Below are positions 11,371-21,500 of a DNA stretch of 64,000 nt, in pieces. How positions within the stretch are numbered: position 1 is the stretch's first letter; every line of letters starts with the position of its first letter. The translations under genes were made by a program, and so were the position numbers. Source of the DNA: Thozetella sp. PMI_491 (Eukaryota > Ascomycota > Sordariomycetes > Chaetosphaeriales > Chaetosphaeriaceae); assembly GCA_021432635.1 (NCBI GenBank), contig MU270019.1, forward strand, positions 1,299,672-1,363,671. Reading direction: 5' to 3'. The notes below the pieces were generated by a model. The model was given only the letters and a program-made list of their open reading frames with translations. It was not told where the DNA came from and did no database searches.

Positions 11371-12005
11371 TTTGTCGAGGTGTGGCCCTCCAGGACAGAC
11401 CGCCCACAGTCCTGTCAACCAGGAAACGATGAACAGGTGTTCTGACGAAGGCAGCGGAGACGGGCTATCGGAGACGGGCTATCGGTGACGGCGGCACCAA
11501 AGCACCGAGCGGCGGATTCCCGAGCAATGGAATCTGACAAGTCCAGCTGGTAGTTGCGTACACCTCTTGGACATAGACGCACTTCTATTGGACTGAAATC
11601 CGATGAGTCAGCGGAAAACCTCGAGGTAGGTGGTGCCGAGACCCACTTCTGATCATACAAGACGAGTCCAGCGGACTCGGGATGCCAGGTCAAAAGGAGA
11701 TTGTGTCTACGCAATAGAATGCAATGCCGAACCCTGGAGATAACACATAAATGCTGCCTTGCTTTGGAATCACTAAGTGTTTTTCGAAGCCCGTCAGGGT
11801 CCCTGTTATTTTCATATCCCCGTCTTTCGGGTTTCGTAGTAAAGTGATTCCCGCTGACATAGACAGACGGGAACTGAATGCTCTTGTATTTAGCAGGTCA
11901 GGACCCTGCAACAAAGTGTCCAAGAAGATCTCTATCTCTATTCACTGCTACCCCATCGCCCCGATCTCTCAAGCTTGGGATCTTTGCTCTCTCAAGATCG
12001 CCTAT
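11371..12005. promoter_or_regulatory. Divergent promoter between Zn2Cys6 regulator and FAD monooxygenase
   Basis: This 635-base region separates the start codons of two outward-facing genes. Near the regulator end it has a tandem 14-bp repeat (11456-11483) rich in CGG triplets, the half-site type bound by Zn2Cys6 proteins. Such layouts often mean co-regulation, and autoregulation of the factor is possible. No clear TATA element was picked out. Confidence 0.5.
11456..11483. repeat. Tandem 14-bp direct repeat with CGG half-sites
   Basis: GGAGACGGGCTATC occurs twice head to tail (11456-11469 and 11470-11483), followed at once by GGTGACGGCGG. The run contains several CGG triplets. It lies 86 bases upstream of the regulator start codon. 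Confidence 0.75.
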
Positions 12006-14562
12006 ATGGACAAATCATTCAGGGTGCTCATCGCCGGCGGTGGCGTCGCCGGCCTCACATTGGCCAATATGCTCGAGCGGTTCGACATTGACTATCTCAT
12101 TCTAGAGGCGCACGGAGACATTGCCCCGCCTGTCGGGGCCAGTATTGGCTTATTCCCCAATGGATTGCGAATCTTAGATCAGATCGATTGTTATGAGCCC
12201 ATCCTGAAGTTCTCGATTAATAGCGTCCACGATGGTACCCTGCGGAACAGGAATGGAAAAGCTGTTTCACACACGCCACTCTTCCAAAAACAACTAGAAG
12301 TCCGGTGCGTGGTCAATATTTTCATTTATATGGCGTGTGAAACTAACAGGAGGCGGTAGCCACGGGTACCCTCTTTTGTTCTTCGACCGCCAGTGGCTCC
12401 TCCAAGCTCTCTATGAAAAGCTGAAGCATAAGGACAGGGTGCTTCTAAACCACAGGATAGACCGGATCGAGCTTTTCGACGGCGGGGTTGAGGTAGACAC
12501 GGCCGACGGACAGAAGCTGTACGGATCCATCATCATCGGAGCCGACGGTGTGCACAGCGCGGTGAGGCAAGAAATGTATCGCATCGGCGAGATGCTTGAG
12601 CCAGGATACTTCCCCTCCGACGAGCAAGATCGCGTGTTGTGCGACTATCTCTGCAGCTTCGGGATTGCCCAAGACGTGCCCGGCTGGGTCAATGGCACTC
12701 AGTGCCAAGTCACCGGCCGCGGAACCTCTCAGTTGGTGGTATCCGGCCCTGAGAAACGGGTCTACTGGTTTTTCTTCTCCAAGCTTGAGGAAACAAAGTT
12801 TGGCAAAGAGATACCTAGAGTCACGAAAGAGATGGAGGCCGAGTTCATAAAAAAGTACGCCCAAACGCCAGTCACGGATAGGCTCACGTTTGGTCAGATC
12901 TATGCCCATCGCCTCACATCCACCCTAACGCCGTTGCATGAGTTTGTATGCAAGAAGTGGTTCTTCAACAGAATGCTGATCTTCGGTGATTCAGCACACA
13001 AGGTATGTTGAATTGATCGGCCGGCCTCGCTAGGTTCCTGGTCGTATTACCTTGCAGGTGGACTCTGGCTGACCACAGTAACTACCTAGCCAAATCCCAT
13101 TGGCGGCCAAGGGGGCAATGGTGCTATCGAGTCCGCAGCCGAGTTGGTCAACGCCCTGTTGAGAAAGAGAGACAGCCGATCGGGAAGTCTAGTCGGACTG
13201 AGCGACCAGGACATCAAAGATGTTTTCACCGAAATGGAAACCGCAAGGCATAAGCGAGCTGAGATGATAGTTTCTGCTGCTCACATGCAACAGGCATTGA
13301 TGGCATATGAGAATCCCATCGTCTCCACAGTTTTATTCGACGTTTTGAGCCCTTTCATGGGACTTGAGCCTAGTATGAGTAGGATGGCTCAAACCATGAC
13401 CGGTGGTACCCGTCTGGAGCAACTACCAATAAGGCACCGTCCACGCGCCATCCCTTTTGCAGACGAACTCCCAGCTTCCAGGCTGGACAAAGTGGCTCTG
13501 GCGGTGCGGATACTCTTTGCTGCCTTAATGGTCTTCCTTCTCTACATCGCCATCAAACCTCTTCATCACTCCATCTCAGCTCCCGGACTCTTGAAGAACA
13601 CCGGGTCTCTCGGATTCGACACGAGCGACAATATCGGACTCAAAGGCTTCATAAATCAACATGTGTCGACCTTTTCGATTCTGGGGAAAACGACTGAGCA
13701 AGCAGCCGGCATCCTGTACTTCTCCTCGCAGCTCCTCGCACCCATTCTGATCTACACACTTGAGGGATATCGATCTGGCAATGAGGGGTCCGTTCTAGGC
13801 CTGCCCGGCTTGTTCCTGATGGCCGCGTGCTTTGTTGGATTCGGTCGGCTTGCCCCTATCTACTCTATCCTAAGCGCCTTTTTCGCCCACGAGTTGCCCA
13901 CTGGGCGATTCGTTGAACCAGAGGCAGCCATCTCCTTGGCTCCGGCGCTCACCTTGGGCTACGTGCTACCCACGGTCCTGATGGCATTGCCGACTCCCAA
14001 TCTCACAAGCTGGAAGACATGGGCGATCATGTCGCAATTTTCACCGCTGCTAGTGTGTGTGTTAACGTATGGTTTGTCTTCCATCTTGAGGCTCTGGAAG
14101 CAATCCGGAAAGAGCGAAGAAGAGAAGAGACAAGCCAGCCTGGATCGATACAAGGGCCAAGACGTCCCCATTATCAAGTCTACCTACACCTACGCCTTCA
14201 TCCTGCAAGCCACAGCTCACCTTGCGCTTCTTATCTATGCCTACCAACATCCTGATATTTCCGTCGTCCGTATGCTATTCGGCCTGGTGGAGCCATCTCG
14301 CCTGGGCCAGTACATCAGCGGTACTGGATCTCATCTTGCCTTCACATACAAGCACGACATGGTGATTGCTGCAGGCTCCTGGCTTTTGAGCAACCTGTAT
14401 GCCGTATGGGACCTGAGGCGACTGGGTTACATCAAGACACGGGATATGCTCTTTCCCATGCTAGGTGTTGTTCTTGGCCAAGCTGTGGTTGGCCCGGGTG
14501 CGACTTGGACAGCGCTTTGGTACTGGCGGGAGAATGTGATCGCAAATCTGAAGCTGGAATAA
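12006..14562 (+). CDS. FAD-dependent monooxygenase fused to a polytopic membrane tail
   Basis: An 804-residue protein from three exons: 12006-12304, 12360-13002 and 13090-14562. Residues 1-420 are a class A flavin monooxygenase (PaxM/salicylate hydroxylase group). They carry the Rossmann motif GGGVAG at 11-16, GADGVHS at 160-166 and the FAD-closing motif GDSAHK at 309-314, followed directly by PNPIGGQGGN. The intron 2 join is needed to make GDSAHKPNP. The last 350 residues contain about six or seven hydrophobic segments, with polar loops and a proline-rich first helix region, so the enzyme is probably bound to the ER or a vesicle membrane. Ordinary members of this family end near 420-480 residues. 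Such enzymes epoxidise or hydroxylate polyprenyl or aromatic metabolites. The substrate is unknown, and no backbone synthase is in view. It is divergent from the Zn2Cys6 regulator. Confidence 0.88.
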
Positions 14563-15487
14563 GGCCGGACCCGTCTCGCCGATGGCAGCGCTATGGTCAG
14601 GTCAAAAGGACCCTAGCTAGGCGAGGAGTATGCGAGCAGCCCCTAGGGCCCGTCTTACATCAAATTCTTACATAGAGTTATCCGACGTCACCTTATCACC
14701 GAAAAGGCCAATTACGATATTTAAGCTCTCATGTTGCATCCTCACACAGACTCGGGCGATCATAGCCCCTACAACTGGATCTTACACATACATTTAGCCA
14801 CGGATGTCGAAATAATCTCACTCTTTTGAGACAGTTCCGCCCTAGGCATTTCCTTGGGGGTATGTCGGTGGAGGGAAAGTATTAAATTATACTTTATAAG
14901 GACCCGAAAAATATTTTCAAGAATGTTTTCCTCTTCTCTTAGGCATCGCCTAGTTCTGTAAAGCGTGACGAGACGTTCTAGGTTAAGGAACTAGGTGTTG
15001 AGTAGCACAACCTGTCGACTTCCTCTTTCCACACATACTCGTTACGCGGTCCAAGCCACCATTTTGTAGGAGCATATCGTAAATAGAATTGACGCGCGTA
15101 ATTCTAAATTCATGGCAGGCAGATTCACTCTGAAGAAGGAGCACAAAATGGCACGGAGCCTGTGCTGTCCAAGCGGCAAATATCGCATCCATGCACTTGG
15201 TCCCGCTAGGATTCATCCTCGGCCCCGGGGATCAAAAACTGGAGCGGCGGTCATCGGACGGTGCGACATAGTAATAAGAGAAGGATGAATGATGCCGCGT
15301 ACCAACCAGCGCGGCCGAGGCCAGCGCTTTATTGCGGCGTAGTATACGGCTAAATGGGCCGCGAGCGGACCGGCCGCCACGCTCCGAGAAGTCTTTAAGA
15401 CCCGTCCGATAGGTACACATCGAGGACACGAGACAAACCTCGCAGGTCCAACAGGACACTCGATTTGAAAGAAAAAGGAGAAATCCG
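14563..15487. other. Intergenic region, nothing firm
   Basis: AT-rich from 14680 to 15200. A 77-codon ATG frame on the minus strand (15216-14983) reads smoothly but lacks a recognisable motif and has no supporting splice partners; I leave it uncalled. The last 200 bases are the leader of the gene starting at 15488. Confidence 0.4.
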
Positions 15488-16264
15488 ATGCGTCTTGGGA
15501 TAGTGCTTCCTGCGCTCCTCGCGCTGGTTGGCGCAGATTCTGCGCCGAGCCCGACGGCAACATCGTACACGATGACGATGGACTGCCACGGCGGCGGCGG
15601 CGGCATGCATCATAGCCACTGCCTCAGCGATGCCCCCAGCTGCAGCACGCAGAGGCTATCCGCCGTGATGCCGCCGACCGCGACGGGGCCTCTCTCAAGC
15701 GCCATCACGTCGTGGTTGATGCACGAGGCAGGGTGCAGCTATCCCTGTACCGACGCGAAAGACCCCTGCGCCATTAGTTAGTTCACCCTATCCCATCCAG
15801 AGGATCGAGATAAAAAATACTCTTTGGTAGCTTGGCTAATGCATTGTGCAGCGAGCACCCTCGATCCGGCTCTGTTGTCTACGTACTCCGCTTTTGGGAG
15901 CTCGTGTGCGAGTTGGATCCGGTCCAGCAGCTCGGCCCTCGGCGATCTGGCCGACGAGTGCCCCATGCTGGTGGGGAGCGTGCCGCTGGAGATGCAGACT
16001 GCGCTGTTCATCGCGGCGGAGAACGCGGCGTGCTTTGGCGCCTTCGCGGTCTCGACCCCGCCGGGGTCGGCCTCAACACGGTTACCGCCTGGTCTGACTG
16101 GATCAGGCGCCGCTCCTACGGCAACATCTCAGGCGTCTTCTGGGTCCTCTGCTTCGAATTCGGCGCCAACTGGAGCGTTAGCAACCAATCTCGGCATGCG
16201 CAAAGCGGAAGCATCGTTTTCGGGAATCACCCTTGCTCTTGTGGTGGCCGGGCTTCTGCTCTAG
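15488..16264 (+). CDS. Secreted, probably GPI-anchored protein with His/Gly/Cys-rich N-terminal motif
   Basis: A 233-residue protein in two exons, 15488-15776 and 15852-16264. The intron starts GTTAGT and ends GTGCAG, with a GGCTAATG branch-like site. Residues 1-16 are a signal peptide. The mature N-terminus carries the striking motif DCHGGGGGMHHSHC (residues 32-45), four histidines and a methionine between two cysteines, which could bind copper or another metal (inference). Further cysteines follow (PSCST, AGCSYPCTD, DPCAI, SSCAS, DECPM, AACFG). A Ser/Thr/Ala/Gly-rich stretch then leads to a C-terminal hydrophobic tail of about 15 residues with no basic end, as in GPI-anchored wall proteins. 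No named family is recognised; cysteine spacing does not fit CFEM convincingly. The donor site choice is moderately certain. Confidence 0.72.
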
Positions 16265-16364
16265 GTGCTTTGGTAAAGGATTAATGCCTTGGGCTTTGGG
16301 CAGGTGCGCAGTGGTAGCAAGGGTAGGAAAAGTGATATTACGTTTCTGCTTACTATCGAGCTGG

Positions 16365-16395
16365 AAAGTAGGAAACTAGGAAACTAGGAAAACAG
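16365..16395. repeat. Short direct repeat GGAAACTA
   Basis: The octamer GGAAACTA occurs twice in tandem, with near copies on both sides (GGAAAGTA before, GGAAAACA after), in the 3' flank of the GPI-anchor candidate. It looks like a small simple repeat; no function is suggested. Confidence 0.6.
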
Positions 16396-16550
16396 GCCAA
16401 TGTATCTCAGGAGAGGGAGCTTTCTGCCTCTTTTTTGCGCGAGATATCTGCTCAGCCACCTAGGGTACGATTTTCATGAAGAGAGTAATTAGTTATCAAA
16501 ATCACCATACAGCTACTACTTGTGCACGCCAGCTAGCATACCGACCGTAG

Positions 16551-17474
16551 CTAAATCCCCAGCGTCCGGCTCACATCTACTTCCACCGGCGGCCCGCCGA
16601 GAGGATCAAAGCTCGTGACTAACTTGGGAACCTTCAGACCCTCCTGTGCAAACAACTCTGCTAGCACATCGACCGTGACGCCTGCGTCGACAGTGGCAGC
16701 AGAGACCCGGTCCAGCACCTCCGCGTCAGCTTCGGGGATAGGGCCACCTTCGTGCCGCATCTGCATCTCCCAGACGTCCCACAGAATCATCTCAGTCTTG
16801 TTCAGTGCGGCTAGGTCGTGGATGAGGTTGTGTGCCAGGTACGGCCAGCCCCGGATGGCCGGGATGTCCATGCCGGGATCCACAACGTAGCGCTCCGGGT
16901 CCGACGTCCCGGCGCGCGCAGAGCGCCACGCCCTCGGGCCAGTGAGGAACTGCGTCTCGGGAACGTCGTCCCAGTCGATCGGCTTGCCGTCCTCGGCGAG
17001 GGGCCGGAAGTCCGGCGGCATGTCCGCGTCGACGAGGCGCCATCGCTGCGCAGCTTCGTCCCACACCTCGGCCACTACGTGGTCGAGGAACCATCCCGGT
17101 CTGATGTAAGCCGCGAAGCCCACGCGAGCACGGGCGGCGTAGCCCTTGTGGCGTGCCAGGGCAAGGAACACGGTGGTGGAGTCGCGGCAGCAGCCGACGA
17201 CCTGGTCGATAGGCTGGCGCTCGCGCACTAGCGAGGGTGGGCCGCGACCGAGGATGATGCCGAACTGCGCCTCGGCGTAGCGAAGGTTGATCTCAGGTTT
17301 GCGGTCCGTGGGCACATTGTTCTTCTTGAAGTCCCCCGCGCGGTAGTGGAACACGAGCTGGTTGGCTGTGCGGCGCAGGGATGCGAGATCCGAGGGGAGC
17401 TCGTCGATGGCAGCCTTGGCGGCAGCGCCTGGCTCCGTGACGGGGCTCTGGGTGGTCCAGAATTCGGGGCTCAT
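16551..17474 (-). CDS. Transglutaminase-like superfamily protein (papain-like Cys-His-Asp fold)
   Basis: An intronless gene for a 307-residue protein with no signal peptide or membrane segment, so probably cytosolic. The triad of the transglutaminase-like fold is visible: Cys95/Cys96 in QVVGCCRDSTT, His132 in FLDHVVAEVW, and Asp149 or Asp151 in RWRLVDADM. These proteins are usually thiol hydrolases or amide-forming enzymes rather than true cross-linking transglutaminases; the substrate is unknown. The rest resembles full-length bacterial-type transglutaminase-domain proteins, with an alpha-helical N-terminal part (ASLRRTANQLVFHYRAGD) and a C-terminal DPLGGPPVEV. Lack of introns among intron-rich neighbours, high GC and the domain layout make bacterial origin possible, but this cannot be shown here. 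A TATA-like run lies at 17731-17743. Confidence 0.82.
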   Translation of the reverse strand: MSPEFWTTQSPVTEPGAAAKAAIDELPSDLASLRRTANQLVFHYRAGDFKKNNVPTDRKPEINLRYAEAQFGIILGRGPPSLVRERQPIDQVVGCCRDSTTVFLALARHKGYAARARVGFAAYIRPGWFLDHVVAEVWDEAAQRWRLVDADMPPDFRPLAEDGKPIDWDDVPETQFLTGPRAWRSARAGTSDPERYVVDPGMDIPAIRGWPYLAHNLIHDLAALNKTEMILWDVWEMQMRHEGGPIPEADAEVLDRVSAATVDAGVTVDVLAELFAQEGLKVPKLVTSFDPLGGPPVEVDVSRTLGI

Positions 17475-18886
17475 GTTGGGGGCTAGATGAGATGTCGGGG
17501 GCGGAGAGGCTGTAGATGTCCGCTTTGGTGTTTGAGATGAGCTGCGTATGTGGCGCTCGGCTCTAAGACTGCGCTAGAAGGTGGAGGGGGCGATGTCTCA
17601 GTCGCGATCCTTCTGTGCGTTGATTGAGTTAAAGCCGTCCGTGTCTGCCTCGTGCCTGCGTCGTTCTGTACCAACTGGAGGCTCTGGATCTATCTCAAAT
17701 CGCAATGGCTTTTCGCCCCGAATTTGGAAATTTATTTATATATACAACTCCCTACGCACGCCTACGGAATGACATTTTCGGCACGTCGTTGCCCCGCTTA
17801 CACCAGCTCTGAGCCCTGAGGAGGAGCCAATTAGGCAGCTCTGTGCCGGTTTTGTGCCTCTACCTATGAGAATTTTTGCACCAGCTGCACCTGCGCCGCC
17901 CGCAGACGCGCTACTGGAGGAAAAGGTGCAGTAGCTGCAATTAAAGTTGAGCTATCCAGGACACCTACCGAACTGGGTAATCACGATATACCAAGCATTC
18001 GAGGCGTATTGATGTGCATCCGAGGTCCGCGTTCGATGCGGCGGCGATACGAGATAGAGCATCATGGACGGTCGACAATGCGTACCAACGAACAACGTCT
18101 AGAAGCACCTGACTTGCACACGACGGACGACCCATGTACAGACCCATACGGCTCGGCACTTGGTCTCCTGCGGGCGTCCCAGCCGGCTGGCATCGCTGTG
18201 TAAGCCGGAGTGGGGAGAGCTCCCAGCTCGACAGGGCCCATTACACACCCGGATGATACGAACGAGCATAACAGTGGCGGGTAGGGCCGGCCTGTCCTGA
18301 GTCACCTATGATCCGATGTACGGCCAAGGTCGGGCAGGCCTCTCAGGCACTCTGCAGGCTTTCAGGCCCCGTCCAGCCCTGTCGGGTTTGATCTGCTGAA
18401 GCGCCTTGGTCATGGGGCGCAGAATGCGCTGCCCAGAGCGTCGCCACCTTCATGCATTGCGCAGCGAACCCTTGGGCCCCCGCGCAGCATCCGTCCTTCC
18501 GGGGATCCCTGTCGCGCCATTGGCCGAGCCTCCCGGATTTCTCGAAACACTGCACCGGCGCCATTGGCCGCACCGACGAGACAGAAGGAAACACCGTGGC
18601 GCCGTCCGGAGCCCTCCGGGGGCCAGGCCAGACTCGCAAGACTGGGATCCCCCGCTGGGTCGATGACGAAGGCTGACTGACATCTGACGGCCGGCGTCCG
18701 TGAGCCGCCTGCGCGCGCGTGCTCCTTCGCCCCCCTTTCCCTTGCCCACGATGTTTAAATAGGAACGCCTGCCACCCCTTGCGTGCCTTGGTGGGAGAGT
18801 TGTGACCTCTTCGCCTGCCTCGCTACTGGATTTCGGGACAGGGCAACCGCCAGATTCCGATTATCCAATACACCACCCACAAAACC
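17475..18886. other. Intergenic region with divergent promoters
   Basis: This 1.4-kb region lies between the start of the transglutaminase-like gene (-) and the start of the membrane-protein gene (+). TATA-like elements sit near both genes: 17731-17743 and GTTTAAATAGG near 18752. Open frames at 18343-18749 on both strands overlap one another in GC-rich DNA and show no domain. No other gene was seen. Confidence 0.45.
17731..17743 (-). promoter_or_regulatory. TATA-like element of the transglutaminase-like gene
   Basis: The minus strand reads TATATAAATAAA about 257 bases upstream of the start codon at 17474, the only strongly AT-rich stretch in this interval. Confidence 0.4.
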
Positions 18887-19711
18887 ATGTACGGGGAGGG
18901 GGACGAATATGGAGTGCGTGCGGCCAAACACCAGCGCGACGTCCGGTTCCCCGGGGACCGCAAGGGCAAAGGCGTCGAGGGGCGACGATACCTCGAGTCC
19001 CGTCTGTCCGGCGTCATTCCGCAGCCACGCTTCAACCTCAAATCCTTCTTCCGCGTCTTCTCGCTAAACCTGTGCTCCGCCATCCTGGGCTTCAACATCG
19101 TCATGAACGTCCTGGTGCAGCGGGGCCCCAAGAGCGACAACATCATCGACAACCGGCTCAATTTTCTAATCAGCGTGCCCGTGGTGAGCCCCGCCCAATG
19201 CGACCCCCCCGAGACTTTTTTGGCCTTATCGCTGCAGGATCCGAGCGCTAACCTTCTCGGCAGGCCGGCGTGGCATTTCTCTGGGAGCTCACGAGCTTCT
19301 TGCTCGGATACGCCCGGCAGCTGCCCAGGCGACATTTGTTGGTAGACGTGGCCGCTGAAGCCATCTTGGCGATCGGCGCAGCCATGAGCGCTATCGTGGC
19401 CGCGTTCCAGGCCTCGCGCCACCAGGCGTACAACTCGACGACCGATGGGCCGCAATACGAGGACGTGGGGCTCGAGATCGCCCTGGCCGTGCTCCTCGGC
19501 TGCTTGATGTGAGCCAGCCCCCCCCCCCCCCCCTTCCCCTTGTGCCGGGCTTCCCGATTCTTCTGCTGTCCCTTGGCCCGCTGACATGAAACCGGTTTTT
19601 AGGGTGTCGAGCCTGGGCGTCAAGGCGCTGTCCGTCATCGAATGGAACAAGCGAAAATGCGGGACGTGGGACCGCTATGGCGTATCCCCTGTGAATGAGA
19701 TCATACCATGA
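18887..19711 (+). CDS. Four-helix integral membrane protein, function unknown
   Basis: A 216-residue protein in three exons: 18887-19183, 19264-19508 and 19603-19711. After a charged cytosolic N-terminus of about 45 residues come four hydrophobic segments: SFFRVFSLNLCSAILGFNIV, the one formed across the first splice (NFLISVPV joined to AGVAFLWELTSFLL), AEAILAIGAAMSAIVAAF, and one formed across the second splice (IALAVLLGCLM joined to VSSLGVKAL). The tail is short and polar. This topology resembles MARVEL-type membrane proteins, but I see no diagnostic residue and leave the family open. Both introns join hydrophobic helices cleanly, which supports the model. The second intron contains a run of about 15 cytosines at 19519-19535. 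Confidence 0.72.
19517..19535. repeat. Poly-C tract inside an intron
   Basis: A homopolymer of about 15 C lies just downstream of the 5' splice site of the second intron of the 18887 gene. Length variation and sequencing error are both likely here. Confidence 0.8.
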
Positions 19712-20164
19712 GACAGACCATGAGGGCATGGGCGGCGTTTGGGAAGGTTATCATGAGCATACGAACGACACGGTCACGAAACCACCAATAATGTGTGTAG
19801 AATCTTAGAACTAGAATTGGGTACATACTCGAATACCAGGGGAGCTTTAATGCTCGCCGCCTTGTGCATGCATGCAGCCATCTCGCAGCCATCCATCCTG
19901 TCTTACCGTTGGCCACCCGACAATTGCCACCGCCCGACCGACCGTTCCTCAGGCCATGAATGACCCTAGGCTAACAGGCATGTTTCGGGCCTATCAGCAC
20001 GTGCGGGGCAGACCGAGCCGCTAGACTTTCCCCCGCATGGTGTGCTGTAAATGCACGCCAGCCCACGCCAGCCTTCAGCCTCCGGTGACCGACCTCACAC
20101 AGACCACACTGCGGCTCTGCATGCGCCGGACTCCATCCAATCGCCGCAGAAGCCGTAAGAAGCT
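19712..20164. other. Intergenic region, nothing recognised
   Basis: The 3' flank of the membrane-protein gene and promoter of the nucleoside hydrolase gene. No motif, repeat or convincing reading frame was seen. Confidence 0.45.
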
Positions 20165-21402
20165 ATGCGACAACCGGGCCCCATCGTCTTATCCTCTTGG
20201 CTGCTTGGCAGTGGTTCCCTTGCTGCGGCGAAGAAGAACCTCATCATTGATACGGACCTCTTCAGCGATGTCGAGTACGCCGCTCCCAAAAACATACCTA
20301 AGCAGCAGCCCTGTCGCACCGGCCGCTAACCCCTCCCCAGCGACGCCGGCGCCCTACTCCTGGCCGCAACCTCGCCCCAGGTAAACCTCCTTGCGGTGAA
20401 CGTCAACTACCCGAGCACCTATTCGGCGCTCGCAGCCTCGGCAATCCTCGCCCACTATGGACACTCGGACGTCCCCATCGGTCTGAGACGGCCCGCCACG
20501 AACGAGACCTTCTTGGACCAATTCACGTACGAGCTCGGCGAGTACGCGTCCAAGGTGGCCTACCACTGGTCCGGGGGGACACTTCCCTGGGGCCACGCCG
20601 AGGACGCCTGGGACCCGGTGCAGCTCTACCGCAAGACGCTGGCGGCAGCGCCCAACAGCAGCGTCACCATTGCCTCGATTGGATTCCTGGACAATGTAAG
20701 CATCAGCGGTCTGCCGTAGATGGCCTCTTCATTAAACCGTGCCTGATCATGTCGTAGCTATCCGCACTCCTAAATTCTTCCGCCGACAGTATCTCGCCAT
20801 TGACGGGCCCCGAGCTAATCGCCGCCAAGGTGGCGGAGCTGGTCGTGATGGGAGGCGAATATCCCTCAGGACGCGAGTACGTTCATTACCACACCATCCA
20901 CTCAGAAGGCTCTGCTTACCACCTCCCCCCCAGATGGAACTTCTTTGGCGAAGGTTCCGTTGCCTCGGCCCATGTCGTGAACAACTGGCAAGGACGAGTA
21001 ATCTACTCCGGCTCCGAGCTCGGCGGGGACGTACTCTCCGGAGGCAAGCTCATGGCCGAAGGCCCATTCAATGACCCGGTCCGCGCCGGCTATATATATT
21101 ACACGTATAACAACTCGAGGTCTTCGTGGGACCCGCTGACTCTGCTCTACGCCATCAACGGCCTGGGGGAGTTGTTTGAGTACGGGAACCAATTGGGCCA
21201 CAACAGCGTGGCTGCCGATGGATCCAACGCATGGGTATACGACGAGAGCATAAGGGGCCAGCATTGGTTAAAACTGAAGGTTTCAAACGAGGCTGCATCG
21301 GAGGAGCTTGATAGGCTGTATTTACGGGGTGCATGGGCTGCGGCCAGCCGGGGGCCGCACCCTAAAGCCAAGCGACGAGGTCCAGCTCACGGCGAGCTAT
21401 AG
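20165..21402 (+). CDS. Secreted inosine-uridine-preferring nucleoside hydrolase
   Basis: Hydrolyses ribonucleosides to base and ribose (IUNH family, PF01156). 350 residues from exons 20165-20274, 20341-20695, 20758-20876 and 20934-21402. An N-terminal signal peptide (about residues 1-22) places it outside the cell or in the vacuole, suggesting nucleoside salvage. The first splice builds the calcium-binding motif IDTD...DVDDAGALLL (Asp29, Asp31, Asp37, Asp38), which is diagnostic. Further landmarks are VNVNYPSTYSALAAS, VTIASIGFLDNLSALL, ELVVMGGEYPSG and WNFFGEGSVASAHVV, then DPLTLLYAINGLG near the C-terminus. The last intron (20877-20933) is 57 bases, a multiple of three without a stop, so retention would leave the frame open; removal fits the family better (GEYPSGREWNFFG). 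The C-terminal 25 residues are basic and unusual. Confidence 0.88.
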
Positions 21403-21500
21403 GATCTTCGAGCCTCGCATTTTCGGCTGGACCTGCTAGACCATATTTAGACCCCATATCCGACTGGAGTCGACCGCTTCGCATCATCTGGCTGGTCGGA

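Noticed and set aside
20396-20719. Reading CAGGTAAAC at about 20378 as an intron donor in the nucleoside hydrolase
   Set aside because: The frame reads straight through (TSPQVNLLAVNVNYP) in full agreement with the family, so no intron is needed there.
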